Positions 35,701-46,300 of a stretch of 64,000 nt of DNA are shown in pieces; position 1 is the first letter of the stretch, and each line of letters opens with the position of its first letter. The translations under genes were made by a program, and so were the position numbers. Source of the DNA: Candidatus Ichthyocystis hellenicum (GTDB lineage Bacteria > Pseudomonadota > Gammaproteobacteria > Burkholderiales > 2013Ark19i); assembly GCF_001460935.1 (NCBI RefSeq), contig NZ_LN906597.1, positions 1,818,314 through 1,882,313 of the forward strand, given 5' to 3'. The notes under the pieces are model-generated. The model had not been told where the DNA came from. It ran no database searches and saw nothing but the letters and a program-made list of their open reading frames with translations.

Positions 35701-36303
35701 AGACTGGTAATAAATAAAAGCATGGCAATAAAGTTTCATGAGGACATAGCACGAATATTAATCAAAAATATTTCTAATCTCCCGGAAATGATTGTGAGTG
35801 CCATTAAATTATTGCCAAAATCTACTCTTGCTAGAGAGCACCTATCCCCCTTTTATGAAATGTATATAGACAATATTTGGTTACTAAAAGTAAAGTCGAT
35901 ATTTGATTGTGCTCATGATAAAATAATTGATGATCCACTATTAAGCTGGCTAGTAGACAAGGTATCTACTGATATGATTGATAAATTTAGCACTGGAGAT
36001 AGAACGAAAGTATCAAAGCAGCAGTATAAACTCATCAATGGTCATATTGCCTGCATAAAGCTATCTGCATATAAGTACATAAAAAAAATAGCAAGGGATC
36101 TTATGACTGCACGTAAGGACGATATTAGTGCTCCTATCCTTATTATGGATAATGATGAAATTAAGACAGCTGATCCAAAAACTAGACGTAGGATATTATG
36201 TATGGTTGAATTGAGCTTAATCTCAGTATCCATAAATATATATAGAAAGCTATGTCTTGACGCCTACAAGTCAAAAATAGAAAACAAATGCTTGGATTTA
36301 TGA
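32734..36303 (+). CDS. Array paralog P4, triple-module protein (1189 aa)
   Basis: MYPCRSTNDFDVTNAD follows CTTAGGT by nine bases. The N region (1-166) keeps DFLKLPTND and ERLLVPDVF but has a weak basic motif (AKKLPLAEYEASSTE, second cluster missing), so the NLS-like feature is not universal. Module A is about 167-457, B about 503-787 and C about 846-1189. The B/C linker is acidic (ENSEGEEEFKES). Module B keeps SLTYSNVRKYVLDKVSPY and GMSISDMRFNC. The C-terminal end AYKSKIENKCLDL is longer than in most paralogs. It begins only 78 bases after P3, the closest pair in the array, but has its own promoter-like element. Function unknown. Confidence 0.9.
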   Translation: MYPCRSTNDFDVTNADEIKDIASDSSVSKVSCINQCENKDQESYNYVGFFPESGSLHDFLKLPTNDNLCQDDSCIERLLVPDVFSDTFENTKLSKSELVSATDSCNAHQSSAKKLPLAEYEASSTELIPKTEDIQDTDNGKYSDSSSVMFTERKHNVYEMSGIHVVRKELKLKSYHRNNLSYKETNANIYRDAIKKIIVDSNKSFINFVLEKTENNFKRKTIVKSSVDISKTYSNLRKYILEKLSPFIDEIMPTADILISAEMSVSDLRSACISNDVFFEKLRENCEKIVTNIICTYNDNLEHIFQSSIRFEATNDLSGMHKDVLFIPNKSIFIPKLKELIIDTISNLPNSIISEIEKFSQNDIVDSIFLNVHGIFISKSLVRNINYFFKSNKNKPISNDFDDNLNLFNVSLGKLERLVKESCIFHEKVISPNESIVKLLSKYLLSDMYGISSKFHHRLKACDENVEESDDFPENEFENEAKQTESTLAAKNSIQLERFITLKELRPRVYHRNRFIFREFTANIYEDAIKKIDVDDKGSFKNILLNELDSYITKRWFVKSSMDISLTYSNVRKYVLDKVSPYINDILKNMDVLITVGMSISDMRFNCTSNEVFFEKLREGCEKIEKDTRMITDDVLLKIIQSNISFGSDGRINISHFVRINKILSELRTLIAETVSNLPNSIIHVIKNFKQTEVVKGLFLDVHGIFVSRHLIRTLKSFFDFNKVEESFKYDVDFFNNLLIRLVEKVDEYPVLHQGKLFFPDKYTTEIISRYLLSDVYAITAKLRKKIKISDKTENSEGEEEFKESINIVNVNPSYKNNVAPMVLPQTMGAQSIEKETDLSNEKLKWDPTLITSLNIYELAISMIKIDIGNFNHSFIDKIKHSPLVKKYLEKKGKVNIDLSVTFDRIKSYILEKFYHFLKGIGEGTRLKIKLYQGMSIRELEDNYVSNEEFFSKLREFCASLTESIEGITDTTLIDLMRCFILSESRRPKRLVINKSMAIKFHEDIARILIKNISNLPEMIVSAIKLLPKSTLAREHLSPFYEMYIDNIWLLKVKSIFDCAHDKIIDDPLLSWLVDKVSTDMIDKFSTGDRTKVSKQQYKLINGHIACIKLSAYKYIKKIARDLMTARKDDISAPILIMDNDEIKTADPKTRRRILCMVELSLISVSINIYRKLCLDAYKSKIENKCLDL

Positions 36304-36354
36304 TATTTAAGTAAAATTTATGCCGTCAGTACAATAGGTTTTGAAAAATTTATT

Positions 36355-36382
36355 TTCACTTTAATTGATATGGATGTACAAT
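36355..36382 (+). promoter_or_regulatory. Promoter-like element of P5
   Basis: TTCACT at 36355-36360 and TACAAT at 36377-36382, spacer 16, 55 bases before the ATG. A second CAGTACAAT lies at 36327-36335. Confidence 0.65.
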
Positions 36383-36436
36383 TGCCACTAAACTTGCTGG
36401 TGTTGATTTGTTTTTTTGTCATTTAGGTCACAATAT

Positions 36437-38959
36437 ATGCATCCGTATCACACAGGAGATAATTTTACTGTAGGTGATGTTGATGAAAAAAAAGATATTA
36501 CAAATTACCAAAATTGCTACTCATGCAAAGATCTTTTAGAGTTACATCAAAACTATAATTATACGGAAGAATTGTTGCTTCCTGATATATTCAAATTAGA
36601 TAAATTAGAAGAAAGTAATTTAAAGGTAGATATTAATAATTGTTACCCTGAGAAACCACATGAGTCTTGTTCATTGAAGAGACCATTTAATGATGATGAA
36701 ACACCATCAATAAATATAAAAAGGATAGGTATTAACCTTATCATTGATAACAATGAAGAGGAAGGTACATCATATTCAACATTTAATGAACGAATGACAA
36801 TAATAAAAAACATTGAACAATCAGCGCAGTCACCTGAGGTACATATGTGTACTAATCTAACGACCAAGACTAAAGGTCTTGATTCCTATAGAGCACCTAC
36901 ATCTATTGATGTAAAAAATATACACATTAAACACGAACTACCTTGCTATGCAGTAAAAAAAGAACTGAAATTAAAATCGTATCGTCGAAATTACCTATCG
37001 CGTAGCGAATTTACCACAACCATATATAAGGATGCCATTAAAAGCATTGTAGTTGATGCTGATAATTTGTTTAATAAGGCTGTATTAGAGAAGATAAGGA
37101 CGAATTATCTTAAAAATAAAATAAAATATTTAGTAAAATCAAAATTATCTATTGACCTTTCCCGAACTTATTCTAATGTGCGAAAATATATTTTAAAGAA
37201 ACTCTATCCTTTTCTTGACGATATTATTCTCACCCTAGATGTACCAATAACACCTGGCATGTCTGTTTCAGAATTGAGGCATAATTGCCTATCAAATAAA
37301 ATTTTCTTTGAGAAATTAAGTAAAAACTGTAGAAAAATTGCAGAAGATGTACGTATGAGCACCTATGATTCTTTGTCGCATGTATTTCAATATAGTATTA
37401 GTTTTTACTCTAATGACAGTACAAACTCCACTTGCGAAAAGATTAATTTCTCCCCATTGAAAAAAAAATTCCTACCTGAATTAAAGATTTTGGTTATGAA
37501 TACAATATTTAATTTACCAGACAGTATTGTTAGTGAAATTAAAAAATTTGATAGAAATAATATTTTGAATAGTTTTTTTTTAAAAATGCATGGTATATTG
37601 ATATCCAAATCATTGATAAGAAATCTTGAATTACTTTTTAATTCCAATAAAAACAAATTTATAAATGGTGGATCTGATGATGACTTAGATTTATTTAACG
37701 ACCTACTAAAAAAAATAGGAGAATTAGTAAAAACATCATATATTTTCGATGAAGTGGTATTTTTTCCAGACAAACCTACACTTGAAAAATTATCTAAATA
37801 TCTATTATCAGACATATATGGTGTATCTTCTAGATTTCATAATAAACTTAGTTTATTTAATGAAAAAGCAGATGAGCGTCAAGTCTCAAATGATAATAAT
37901 TACAATAAAAGCTCAGAAACTAATATTTATGTAAAAGAAAAATATCAACTTTCAGAATTAAGCAATATAAAAAAATCAGATCCTGTAACATCAAATATAG
38001 CGGATAAAGAGATAGAAATTAGCGATAAATACAAACATAGTAAGATAGTAGAAAAATCACCCATAAAAAATTCTAGTCAACTAGAAGGAGGAGTGATTTC
38101 AAGAAGATTCAATCTTTCAGCCTACCATAAAATCAACTTATTTTCTACCAAAAATACTGTGAGTATATATGAAAAAGTCATTGAAGTAATATGTATTGAT
38201 GATGAAGAAACATTTAAGAATAGTGTATTAAAAGAACTTAATGGTGACATAATAGGTAAAGGATTTATAAAATCATCAATAGATGTTTCATTAGCTCATT
38301 CAAATATTCGCAAGTATGTCCTAAATAAAGTATCACCATATATTAACGATATTATAACTACCACAGACATTTTAATAACTCCTGATATGTCTATCCACGA
38401 CATGAAACTTAAATGCATATCCAATAACTTTTTTTTTGAAAGGTTGCGTGAAATATGTGAAAAACTAGTAAGAGATGCTCATTTAATTCCAGAAACTACT
38501 TTCTCAAATATAATTCCCACTCACATTAATTTTGGCTCCTCTGGGCGCATAAGCATTCGTCGCAAGAAGAACAAATTTTACTCAGAAGTAAAATCTTTGG
38601 TCATGGAAACAATATCTAATTTGCCTGATAATATTATCAATGAAATTAAAAATGTTAAAGAAGGTGAGATTATAAGAGGTTTATTCTCAAAGATACATGG
38701 CGCATTCTTATCAAAATCCTTAGTAAGGAATATAAAATTGATGTTTGACTCTAACAAAATTCAAAGTAAGGGTAATTTTGATTTATTCGACAAATTACTT
38801 ATAAAAATACTAAATTTAGTAAAAACATCACTTATATTCCACGAAGGAAAATTAGTTTTTCCAGACATCTACGAGGCTAAAACAATATCTAAATATTTAC
38901 TCTCAGATATGTATGGTGTTCATTTTAGATTTAATGAAAACCCTCAGAAAATATTGTAG
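36437..38959 (+). CDS. Array paralog P5, two-module short form (840 aa)
   Basis: ATG 36437 (MHPYHTGDNFT) is chosen over an upstream TTG because it aligns with the family start and follows ATTTAGGT. The N region (1-173) has EELLLPDIFKLDK and LKRPFNDDETPSINIKR. Module A (about 174-474) has a four-residue longer form, KNKIKYLVKSKLSIDLSRTY, shared only with P8. Module B (about 557-840) runs to FRFNENPQKIL and a stop; module C is absent and no C remnant is visible in the following 370 bases. The clean end just after the B-module SDMYGV motif suggests deletion of C rather than a recent frameshift. It may encode a functional short form. Confidence 0.88.
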   Translation: MHPYHTGDNFTVGDVDEKKDITNYQNCYSCKDLLELHQNYNYTEELLLPDIFKLDKLEESNLKVDINNCYPEKPHESCSLKRPFNDDETPSINIKRIGINLIIDNNEEEGTSYSTFNERMTIIKNIEQSAQSPEVHMCTNLTTKTKGLDSYRAPTSIDVKNIHIKHELPCYAVKKELKLKSYRRNYLSRSEFTTTIYKDAIKSIVVDADNLFNKAVLEKIRTNYLKNKIKYLVKSKLSIDLSRTYSNVRKYILKKLYPFLDDIILTLDVPITPGMSVSELRHNCLSNKIFFEKLSKNCRKIAEDVRMSTYDSLSHVFQYSISFYSNDSTNSTCEKINFSPLKKKFLPELKILVMNTIFNLPDSIVSEIKKFDRNNILNSFFLKMHGILISKSLIRNLELLFNSNKNKFINGGSDDDLDLFNDLLKKIGELVKTSYIFDEVVFFPDKPTLEKLSKYLLSDIYGVSSRFHNKLSLFNEKADERQVSNDNNYNKSSETNIYVKEKYQLSELSNIKKSDPVTSNIADKEIEISDKYKHSKIVEKSPIKNSSQLEGGVISRRFNLSAYHKINLFSTKNTVSIYEKVIEVICIDDEETFKNSVLKELNGDIIGKGFIKSSIDVSLAHSNIRKYVLNKVSPYINDIITTTDILITPDMSIHDMKLKCISNNFFFERLREICEKLVRDAHLIPETTFSNIIPTHINFGSSGRISIRRKKNKFYSEVKSLVMETISNLPDNIINEIKNVKEGEIIRGLFSKIHGAFLSKSLVRNIKLMFDSNKIQSKGNFDLFDKLLIKILNLVKTSLIFHEGKLVFPDIYEAKTISKYLLSDMYGVHFRFNENPQKIL

Positions 38960-39284
38960 AGCACACGATATACCATATTAACAAACTCTAAATACATCAA
39001 TATATTTATTTAATATTGATAACGAATTCACAAAACTAAAAATGTGAAATTTAAATTTTATGTCTTTATATAAATATATAAACTACCCCCAAATAGTAAG
39101 GAAGTTGATTAAAATTGTTACTACCTCAGAATAGTATGAGATATATAATCTAGTAAGTAAATGATAATTAACAATTTGATATAAGTATAATATCCTTTGA
39201 TATCAATTTTTTAAACTTTAATTATACCAAATTAATAATAGTTAATTTAATTATTACTTTATGATATATTTATTAGGACAGGTG
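38960..39284. other. Intergenic AT-rich gap between P5 and P6
   Basis: No coding frame is visible and no recognisable module-C debris. The P6 promoter-like element lies at its end. Confidence 0.4.
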
Positions 39285-39290
39285 TACAAT
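39285..39290 (+). promoter_or_regulatory. -10-like element of P6 (TACAAT)
   Basis: GTGTACAAT is conserved, 42 bases before the ATG, but no TTTACT-like -35 is found at 16-17 bases; the upstream block ATGATATATTTATTAGGAC differs from the array consensus. Confidence 0.45.
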
Positions 39291-39331
39291 TCAGGCAGTG
39301 TAGTTTATTTTTATAATTTAGGTCTTGCTAC

Positions 39332-42300
39332 ATGTACCCGTATAATTTCGATAGCAATTTTACCGCAAGCAACGTCGACGAAACTAACAATACCACAGGT
39401 GATATTAACAATAGTACAGCTGATCAAATACCACAAATAAATATATTACCAAACAATGACCAAGATTTGGATTATTACCTCAGTATTTTAGCAAATGATA
39501 ATTATTATCTTAGTATTTTAGCAAAGGATAGATCATCCTGTGATTTTTTAAACATCTCCACTAATGATAGCTTACCTCAAAATAGTGATTATGAAGAAAA
39601 ACTACCTCTCTTTAACTACCATGAACAACCATCTACATCTTATGATGTTAGCTGTGAATTTAACGAATATGCCCCTCATTTAGCACAACCAATCCAAGAA
39701 GAAAATAGTTTTCATGATATTGGGGATAAAGAATTTTGTGATACTTATGATACATCGCATCTAGCATTTGCTGAACAAATTACAACGGCTCCCATTACAA
39801 AAAACATTGAACAATTTTCACAATTCTACACAACTGATAATAAAAATACTAACTGTGAGCAACCAAAACAATCTGTGGTAAAAAAAGAACTAAAACTAAG
39901 ATTATATCGTAGAAATAATTTATCTTATAAGGAATTCAATGCAAGTATATATAAAGATGCCATTAAAAAAATTGATATTGATGATAATAAATTATTTAGA
40001 AACAGCGTATTAGAAGAAATTGGTAATTCTCTAAAAAATAGAGCTGTTATAACTTCATCTATTGACCTTTCTGTAACCTATTCAAATGTAAGAAAATACA
40101 TTGTAGAAAAATTTTCTCCTTACCTTAATGAGATTATACCTTTTACAGATATATTGATAACCGAAAACATGTCTTTTTCAGATTTAAGATCTGCTTGTAT
40201 ATCAAATGACATTTTTTTTGTAAAACTTCGTGATGGTTGCGAAAAAATTGTAAATGATATACGTGTAACTTCTGATGATTATTTATCACATATATTTCAA
40301 AGTTATATTAATTTCAGTTCAATGGATTACTCAAATTCTAATTATAGTAATGTTAAGCTTCTTCCGAAGAAACATAAATTTTTGCCGAAATTGAAAGAAT
40401 TGATCATAGATACGATATCCAATTTGCCCAATAGCATTATTGGAAAAATTGAAAAATTTGATGAAAATGAAGTTAAAAATGGATTATTTTTAGATTTGCA
40501 TGGTGTATTTTTATCCAAATCCTTAATAAGGAGTCTAAGCTCATCCTTCAATTCTAATAAAATTAAATTTATAAATGGCAAGAATAACGATGATTTAAAT
40601 TTATTAAATAGTTTATTTGAAGAAATAGTAAATTTAATCAAAACATCATGCATATTTCACGAAAGAATAATTTTACCAAATGAATCCATAGTAGAAAAAC
40701 TATCTAAGTACTTGTTATCAGATATGTATGGCGTGCCTGCTAAATTTCATAAAAAACTTAAATTATCCACTAAGGATAAAGAATTAAGTGATAACATTAA
40801 TTTGATAAATGATTACCCGACTGGTAGACCAAATGATGTCTCTGAGAAAAAAGAACTGCAACCAACAAAATTATACTTAGAAAATATGACAGCTACCGTG
40901 ATATCAACCCCAGTAGATAAAGTAATAGGGAGCCCCCATGAACTTGAACAAATTTCAACAGCATCAGTAACAAAAAATATTAATCAGCCAGAAAAATATA
41001 TAACACCCCAAGAATTAAAAATAGGACTGTATCGACGAAATAAATTTCTCCAAAGAGAACTTAGCTCATGTATATACGAAGATGCCGTTAAAAAAATTAA
41101 CATTGATAGCGACGAATTATTTAAAAAAACAGTGATAGAAAAACTAGAAGGTTATATTGTTAAGAAGGGATTTGTTAAGTCATCCCTAGACATTTCATCG
41201 ACTTATTCTAACATTCGCAAATATATTTCAGATAAAGTTTCTCCTTATATTAGGGAGATTATAGCTAATTCGGATATATTAATAAATTTTGGCATGTCAA
41301 TATCAGATATTAAGCACAATTGTATATCAAATATAGTTTTCTTCGAAAAATTACGTGAAAACTGTGAAAAAATTATAAAAGATATAGTTTTTATCAGGGA
41401 TGATCATTTCTCTAATATACTTCAGACCCATATCAATTTTGGATTTGATGGCCGTTTAAATATTTCCCGGAGAAGAAATAAGTTTTACTCGGAACTAAAG
41501 TTGTTAATTATAGAAACAATATCTAATTTGCCCAATGATATCGCCCAAGTAATTAATAATTTTAACCAAAGTGAAATAATTAATGGTCTATTCTTAGAAG
41601 TACATGGCGTAAGCATATCTAAGTCACTAGTAAGAAATTTAAGTTTATTTGGTAGATCGCACAAACTCCTAAGCGATAATTTAAATGAAAATTTATATTT
41701 ACTTAGTATTTTACTTGGAAAATTGGTAGATATAGTAAAGAAATCTTTTATATTCCACAAAGGGGAGTTATTTTTCCCAGACACTCATTCTGCAAATATT
41801 CTATCTAGATATTTGATATCAGATATGTATAATATTCCATCTACACTTCATAAAAATCTCAAACTGCTAAATGAAAATATACCAGAATCTGAAAAATTAA
41901 CTAAAAAAGAAGAATGCCATAAATATATTAAGATTATTAATTTAGGTAGTAGCTACAAAAATAATCTTGATTTTTCTACAAATTTAAGCTCCCAATTGTT
42001 AGAAGAAACAACACTCAATTCAAAAAAAAATTCAAAATGGAATCCTAATTCGATAACATCTTTAAATATATATGAACTTGCTATATCGATGATCAATATT
42101 GATAAAGAAGATTTTGAAAAACATTTTATGGATGAAATTAAAGATGTACCCTTAGTGGAAGAATACATTAGTAAAAAGGAAAAAGTATATATTGATCTTT
42201 CCGCAACATATGATCGGGTTAAAAGTTATATTTTGGACGCATTGTACCCTTTTTTGAAAAAAAATGAAGAAGAAACAAAAAACAAAATAAAAATATATCA

Positions 42301-43069
42301 TGGCATAACTTTAGATGAGTTAGAACAAGCATATACATCAAATAATGAATTCTTTACAAAATTACAAAAGTTTTGCAGCAAAATTGTAAATAACGTTAAA
42401 AACTGTGTCGATAGTACATTAGTTGATCTAATACAGTGCTTTATACATCCAGAAACAGAAGGAGGGAAAGCCCAAAAGATAATCATGAAAAAAAACAGTA
42501 AAATTAAGTTTCACAGATATATGGCAAAAATGATAATTAAAAATGTTTCAAACGTTCCAGAAATAATTATAGGAGCAATAAAATTATTACCCAGGTCTAA
42601 ACTTGTAAAGGAACATCTATCTCCTTTTCATCATATATACGTTGACAATTCATCTCTACTAAAAGCAAAATTATTATTTGATTCTACACATAAGAAAATA
42701 ACTGATGACCCACTACTAAGATGGTTAATAGACAAAACATCCACAGATATGATTTGTAAATTTAAAGAAGAAAAAAGTATAACACCCTCAAAACGAAGTA
42801 ATAAATCTATTAATTCTAATGTTGCTCGCAAAAAAATATCAACATACCGTCATATAGGGAAATTGGTGAAAGAGGAGATGATAGTATTTAGAAATACCAT
42901 AGGTGATAATATAATTATAATGCATCACAATATAATCGAAATAGCAAACCAAGACATAAAATGTAAAATATTAGATAAATTTGAATCAGATTTGATTACA
43001 TCTTCTGTAAAACTATACAAAAAATTATGCACCAAAGCATATAAGTTAAAGTTGAAAATTACTCATTAA
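39332..43069 (+). CDS. Array paralog P6, triple-module protein (1245 aa)
   Basis: This is the longest member. MYPYNFDSNFTASNVDET follows ATTTAGGT. The N region (1-182) contains a short tandem duplication (DYYLSILAND then NYYLSILAKD, about residues 48-69), LPLFNYHEQPSTSYDV, and no clear bipartite basic motif. Module A is about 183-475, B about 560-843 and C about 903-1245 (WNPNSITSLNIYEL to AYKLKLKITH). Typical motifs are all present: HGVFLSKSLIRS, SDMYGVPAKFHKKLKL, and HGITLDELEQAYTSN in C. The B/C linker is about 60 residues. No membrane or signal segment is seen. Function unknown. Confidence 0.9.
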   Translation: MYPYNFDSNFTASNVDETNNTTGDINNSTADQIPQINILPNNDQDLDYYLSILANDNYYLSILAKDRSSCDFLNISTNDSLPQNSDYEEKLPLFNYHEQPSTSYDVSCEFNEYAPHLAQPIQEENSFHDIGDKEFCDTYDTSHLAFAEQITTAPITKNIEQFSQFYTTDNKNTNCEQPKQSVVKKELKLRLYRRNNLSYKEFNASIYKDAIKKIDIDDNKLFRNSVLEEIGNSLKNRAVITSSIDLSVTYSNVRKYIVEKFSPYLNEIIPFTDILITENMSFSDLRSACISNDIFFVKLRDGCEKIVNDIRVTSDDYLSHIFQSYINFSSMDYSNSNYSNVKLLPKKHKFLPKLKELIIDTISNLPNSIIGKIEKFDENEVKNGLFLDLHGVFLSKSLIRSLSSSFNSNKIKFINGKNNDDLNLLNSLFEEIVNLIKTSCIFHERIILPNESIVEKLSKYLLSDMYGVPAKFHKKLKLSTKDKELSDNINLINDYPTGRPNDVSEKKELQPTKLYLENMTATVISTPVDKVIGSPHELEQISTASVTKNINQPEKYITPQELKIGLYRRNKFLQRELSSCIYEDAVKKINIDSDELFKKTVIEKLEGYIVKKGFVKSSLDISSTYSNIRKYISDKVSPYIREIIANSDILINFGMSISDIKHNCISNIVFFEKLRENCEKIIKDIVFIRDDHFSNILQTHINFGFDGRLNISRRRNKFYSELKLLIIETISNLPNDIAQVINNFNQSEIINGLFLEVHGVSISKSLVRNLSLFGRSHKLLSDNLNENLYLLSILLGKLVDIVKKSFIFHKGELFFPDTHSANILSRYLISDMYNIPSTLHKNLKLLNENIPESEKLTKKEECHKYIKIINLGSSYKNNLDFSTNLSSQLLEETTLNSKKNSKWNPNSITSLNIYELAISMINIDKEDFEKHFMDEIKDVPLVEEYISKKEKVYIDLSATYDRVKSYILDALYPFLKKNEEETKNKIKIYHGITLDELEQAYTSNNEFFTKLQKFCSKIVNNVKNCVDSTLVDLIQCFIHPETEGGKAQKIIMKKNSKIKFHRYMAKMIIKNVSNVPEIIIGAIKLLPRSKLVKEHLSPFHHIYVDNSSLLKAKLLFDSTHKKITDDPLLRWLIDKTSTDMICKFKEEKSITPSKRSNKSINSNVARKKISTYRHIGKLVKEEMIVFRNTIGDNIIIMHHNIIEIANQDIKCKILDKFESDLITSSVKLYKKLCTKAYKLKLKITH

Positions 43070-43273
43070 ATATAGATATTTAATTAAATATGTTTGTAAT
43101 AATTTATACTTTAAAACATACAAATCAATAAAAGTAGATAACATATCCTATGCTTATTTACATATATCCCAAAATCAGAAAGTAAATACATAAGTTTTAA
43201 ATAAATACAATATGTTAAATAAACTATTCTTATAAGCAGCACTGTTATCAGAACTGTTTTTTAAAAAATTGTT

Positions 43274-43301
43274 TTTACTACAATTAAGATAAGTGTACAA
43301 T
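43274..43301 (+). promoter_or_regulatory. Promoter-like element of P7
   Basis: TTTACT at 43274-43279, spacer 16, TACAAT at 43296-43301, 49 bases before the ATG. The spacer AATTAAGATAAGTG is the same as in P3. Upstream (about 43100-43130) a scrap reading LKTYKSIK repeats the C-terminal tail codons of the family. Confidence 0.7.
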
Positions 43302-43350
43302 TTACGGCTTCGATAGAGGAAATTATTTTTTCGATTATTAGGTTATGTAT

Positions 43351-46300
43351 ATGTATCCGTGTCATTCAAGAGATGGTTATACTGTAAGCAATACTGATGG
43401 AAATAAAAATATCAATGACATGTCATCTATGGATACCAACCGGGTTTTATGCAGTAACAATCAGGATATTAGTTCCTTTGTAGATACTTTACAAAAAGAT
43501 ACATCATTATATGATTTTTTAAACTTTCCCGCTCATAATTATTTAAATCCAGATGATATATATAAGGAAGAAAAATTACTCTTTCCTGATGTATTTAAAT
43601 TGAATAAAATTTGTGAATCCAACCTCGAAACAGCAATTATTAATTATGACAATACTAAATTATCTACGTCTTGCTCAACAAAACGTCCATTGATTGAAAA
43701 CGAAACACATACAGCACTACCAGAACCAAAAAGAATAAATTTCGAACAAAATATTGGCAGTTGTTCAATCGGAAATTATTCATATTACGATAAATCGTTT
43801 GATTACGAAAAACAACTACCAACGGTAGTTGAGTCATCGTCAACGGCACTAATGACTAAGGACACAGATAATCCTCAAAGCACATATGCCAAAGAAGGAA
43901 ATCATCCGTCATCGATAAAGATCACAAATGAATTATCACAAAACAAGCAATATGTAGATACCAAAACTCCAAGAGAAAATTCAATTAAAAAAGAACTATA
44001 TCTTGAAACATGTCGTATGAGTAATTTCTGTTATGAAGAAATAACCATGAGTATATATATCCATGCTATTAATAAAATTAATATCGATAGCAGTGGATTG
44101 TTTAAAAACATAGTCTTAAAAGAACTTGATGGCATTATTAAAAGCAGGGGATTTTCAAAATCATCCATTAATCTTTCTGTAACTTATTCGAACATACGCA
44201 ATTATATTATGGATAGAGTATGCCCTTTCCTTAATGATCCTACTACTTCAGATATATTAATAACTCCAGGAATGTCTATTTCAAATTTAAGATCTAGTTG
44301 CTTATTAAATCACCTATTCTTTGAAAAACTACATGAAAATTGCATAAAAATAGCAAAAAATATATTTCTCATTTCAGATAATTCTTTGTCATATTTATTT
44401 CAAAAATATATTAATTTTAATTTAAGTTCTTGCTTGAACTCAGCAGTTAATGATGGAAATATCATATACACTCAACAAAATAAATTTACCTCAGCATTGA
44501 AATACCTAATTGCAGAAATAATATATAATTTGCCCAATAGCATTATTTTTGAAATTAAAAAATTTGATGACGATGAAATTGTAAAATGTTTATTTTTTAA
44601 AATGCATGATGTATTTATATCCAGATCTTTTATGAGAAAATTAGGATCCTTATCAGAATCTTATAAAAGTAATCTTCCTAATAGTAGATTATCCGCTAAC
44701 TCACGCTTGTTTAACAATTTTCTTGAGGAGGTAGAGAATTTAATAATAACGTCATGCATATTGTTCCGTAAAGAAACATTTCTTCCAAGTAAAACAATGA
44801 TAAGACGATTATCCGAATACCTACTATCAGATATACGTAATGAACATGATGGATTTGGTAAAAACACTAAACTAGCTACTGAAAATGCTTCAGTAGATGT
44901 AGCAAATGCTTTCTCGTCAACGACAGTAGATATAAAAATAGAAGATTACAACTGCGAACCCATTGCAACAACGTCAGATATAAATGGCACCAAACAGTTG
45001 AAGAGATGTACAGTGTTGAAAAAGTTGTATTTAGTTCCCTATCATCACCATAATTTACATTCTGCAGAATTTACTTCGAGTATATATGAATATGCTATCC
45101 ATACAATTGACATTGATAGTGACGAATTTTTTAGCCGTACAATAGCAGAAAAGCTGTACGATCATATTAATAGGAGGGGGTTGGATAAGTTATCTATGAG
45201 CATTGAATTAACTTATTCAAATGTTAGAAGATATATTTTAGGAAAAGTATCACCCCACATTAATAACATTATTACTAATGCAGATGTGATAATAACTCCT
45301 CATATGTCCATATCAGATATAAAGCATAAATGCATGTCAAATATCATTTTTTTTGAAAAACTAAGTGAAAAATGTGAAAAAATTGTAGAAGAGATAAATA
45401 TAATTCCAGATTTATATTTCTCAAATATTATTCAGAGTTGCATTAATTTTGGTCATCATGAACGTTTGAATATTAATCACAAGAAAAATAAATTTTGCTC
45501 GGAGGTAAAATTATTGATTATGAAAACAATATTTAGCTTACAAGATAAAATAGTCAATGAAATAAATAAATTTAATCAAGATAAAATGGTGAGAAACTTA
45601 TTTTCAAGTATACACGGCATATTTATTAGTAAATCATTAATAAGAAATTTAAATTTATTTTTTAATTCCAATAAGCTTCCAACTAATAGCTTTAAAGATA
45701 ATATAAACTTACTTAATGATTTACTTGCAAGCTTAATAAATATGGTAAAAACATCACCCATATTTCATGAAGGAAAATTGTTTTTTCCAAATAAACATAC
45801 ATCGGAGAAGCTATCTAAGTATTTACTGGCTGATATGTACGCTATTCCTGCTAAATTTCATAAAAAACTTAAAGTATCTCGTAAAAATATATCAAATCCT
45901 AGAACATTAATAAGTAGTGTTGATTTAGATGGAACACATATAAATAACATGATTTATACGTCTAAAATCATAAGATCAAAATTACTATCAACTGAGGAAT
46001 CAATAAGTTATCATAAAATAAATTCTAAGTGGAATCCAACTTTTATAGCATCTTTAAATATATATAAATTAGCCATATCAATGATTGATATTGATGAAGG
46101 AGAATTTAAAAACTCTTTCATAGATAAAAACAAGCACATTTCCTCAGTTAAAAATCATTTTAATAAAAAAGGAAAAATTGATGTCGACCTTTCTGAAACA
46201 TATAATCGCGTTAAAATATATATCACGGATTTATTTTGCAATTTCTTGAATGAGGTTGAAGAAGAAACAAAGCCTAAAATAGTAATATACGATGGTATGA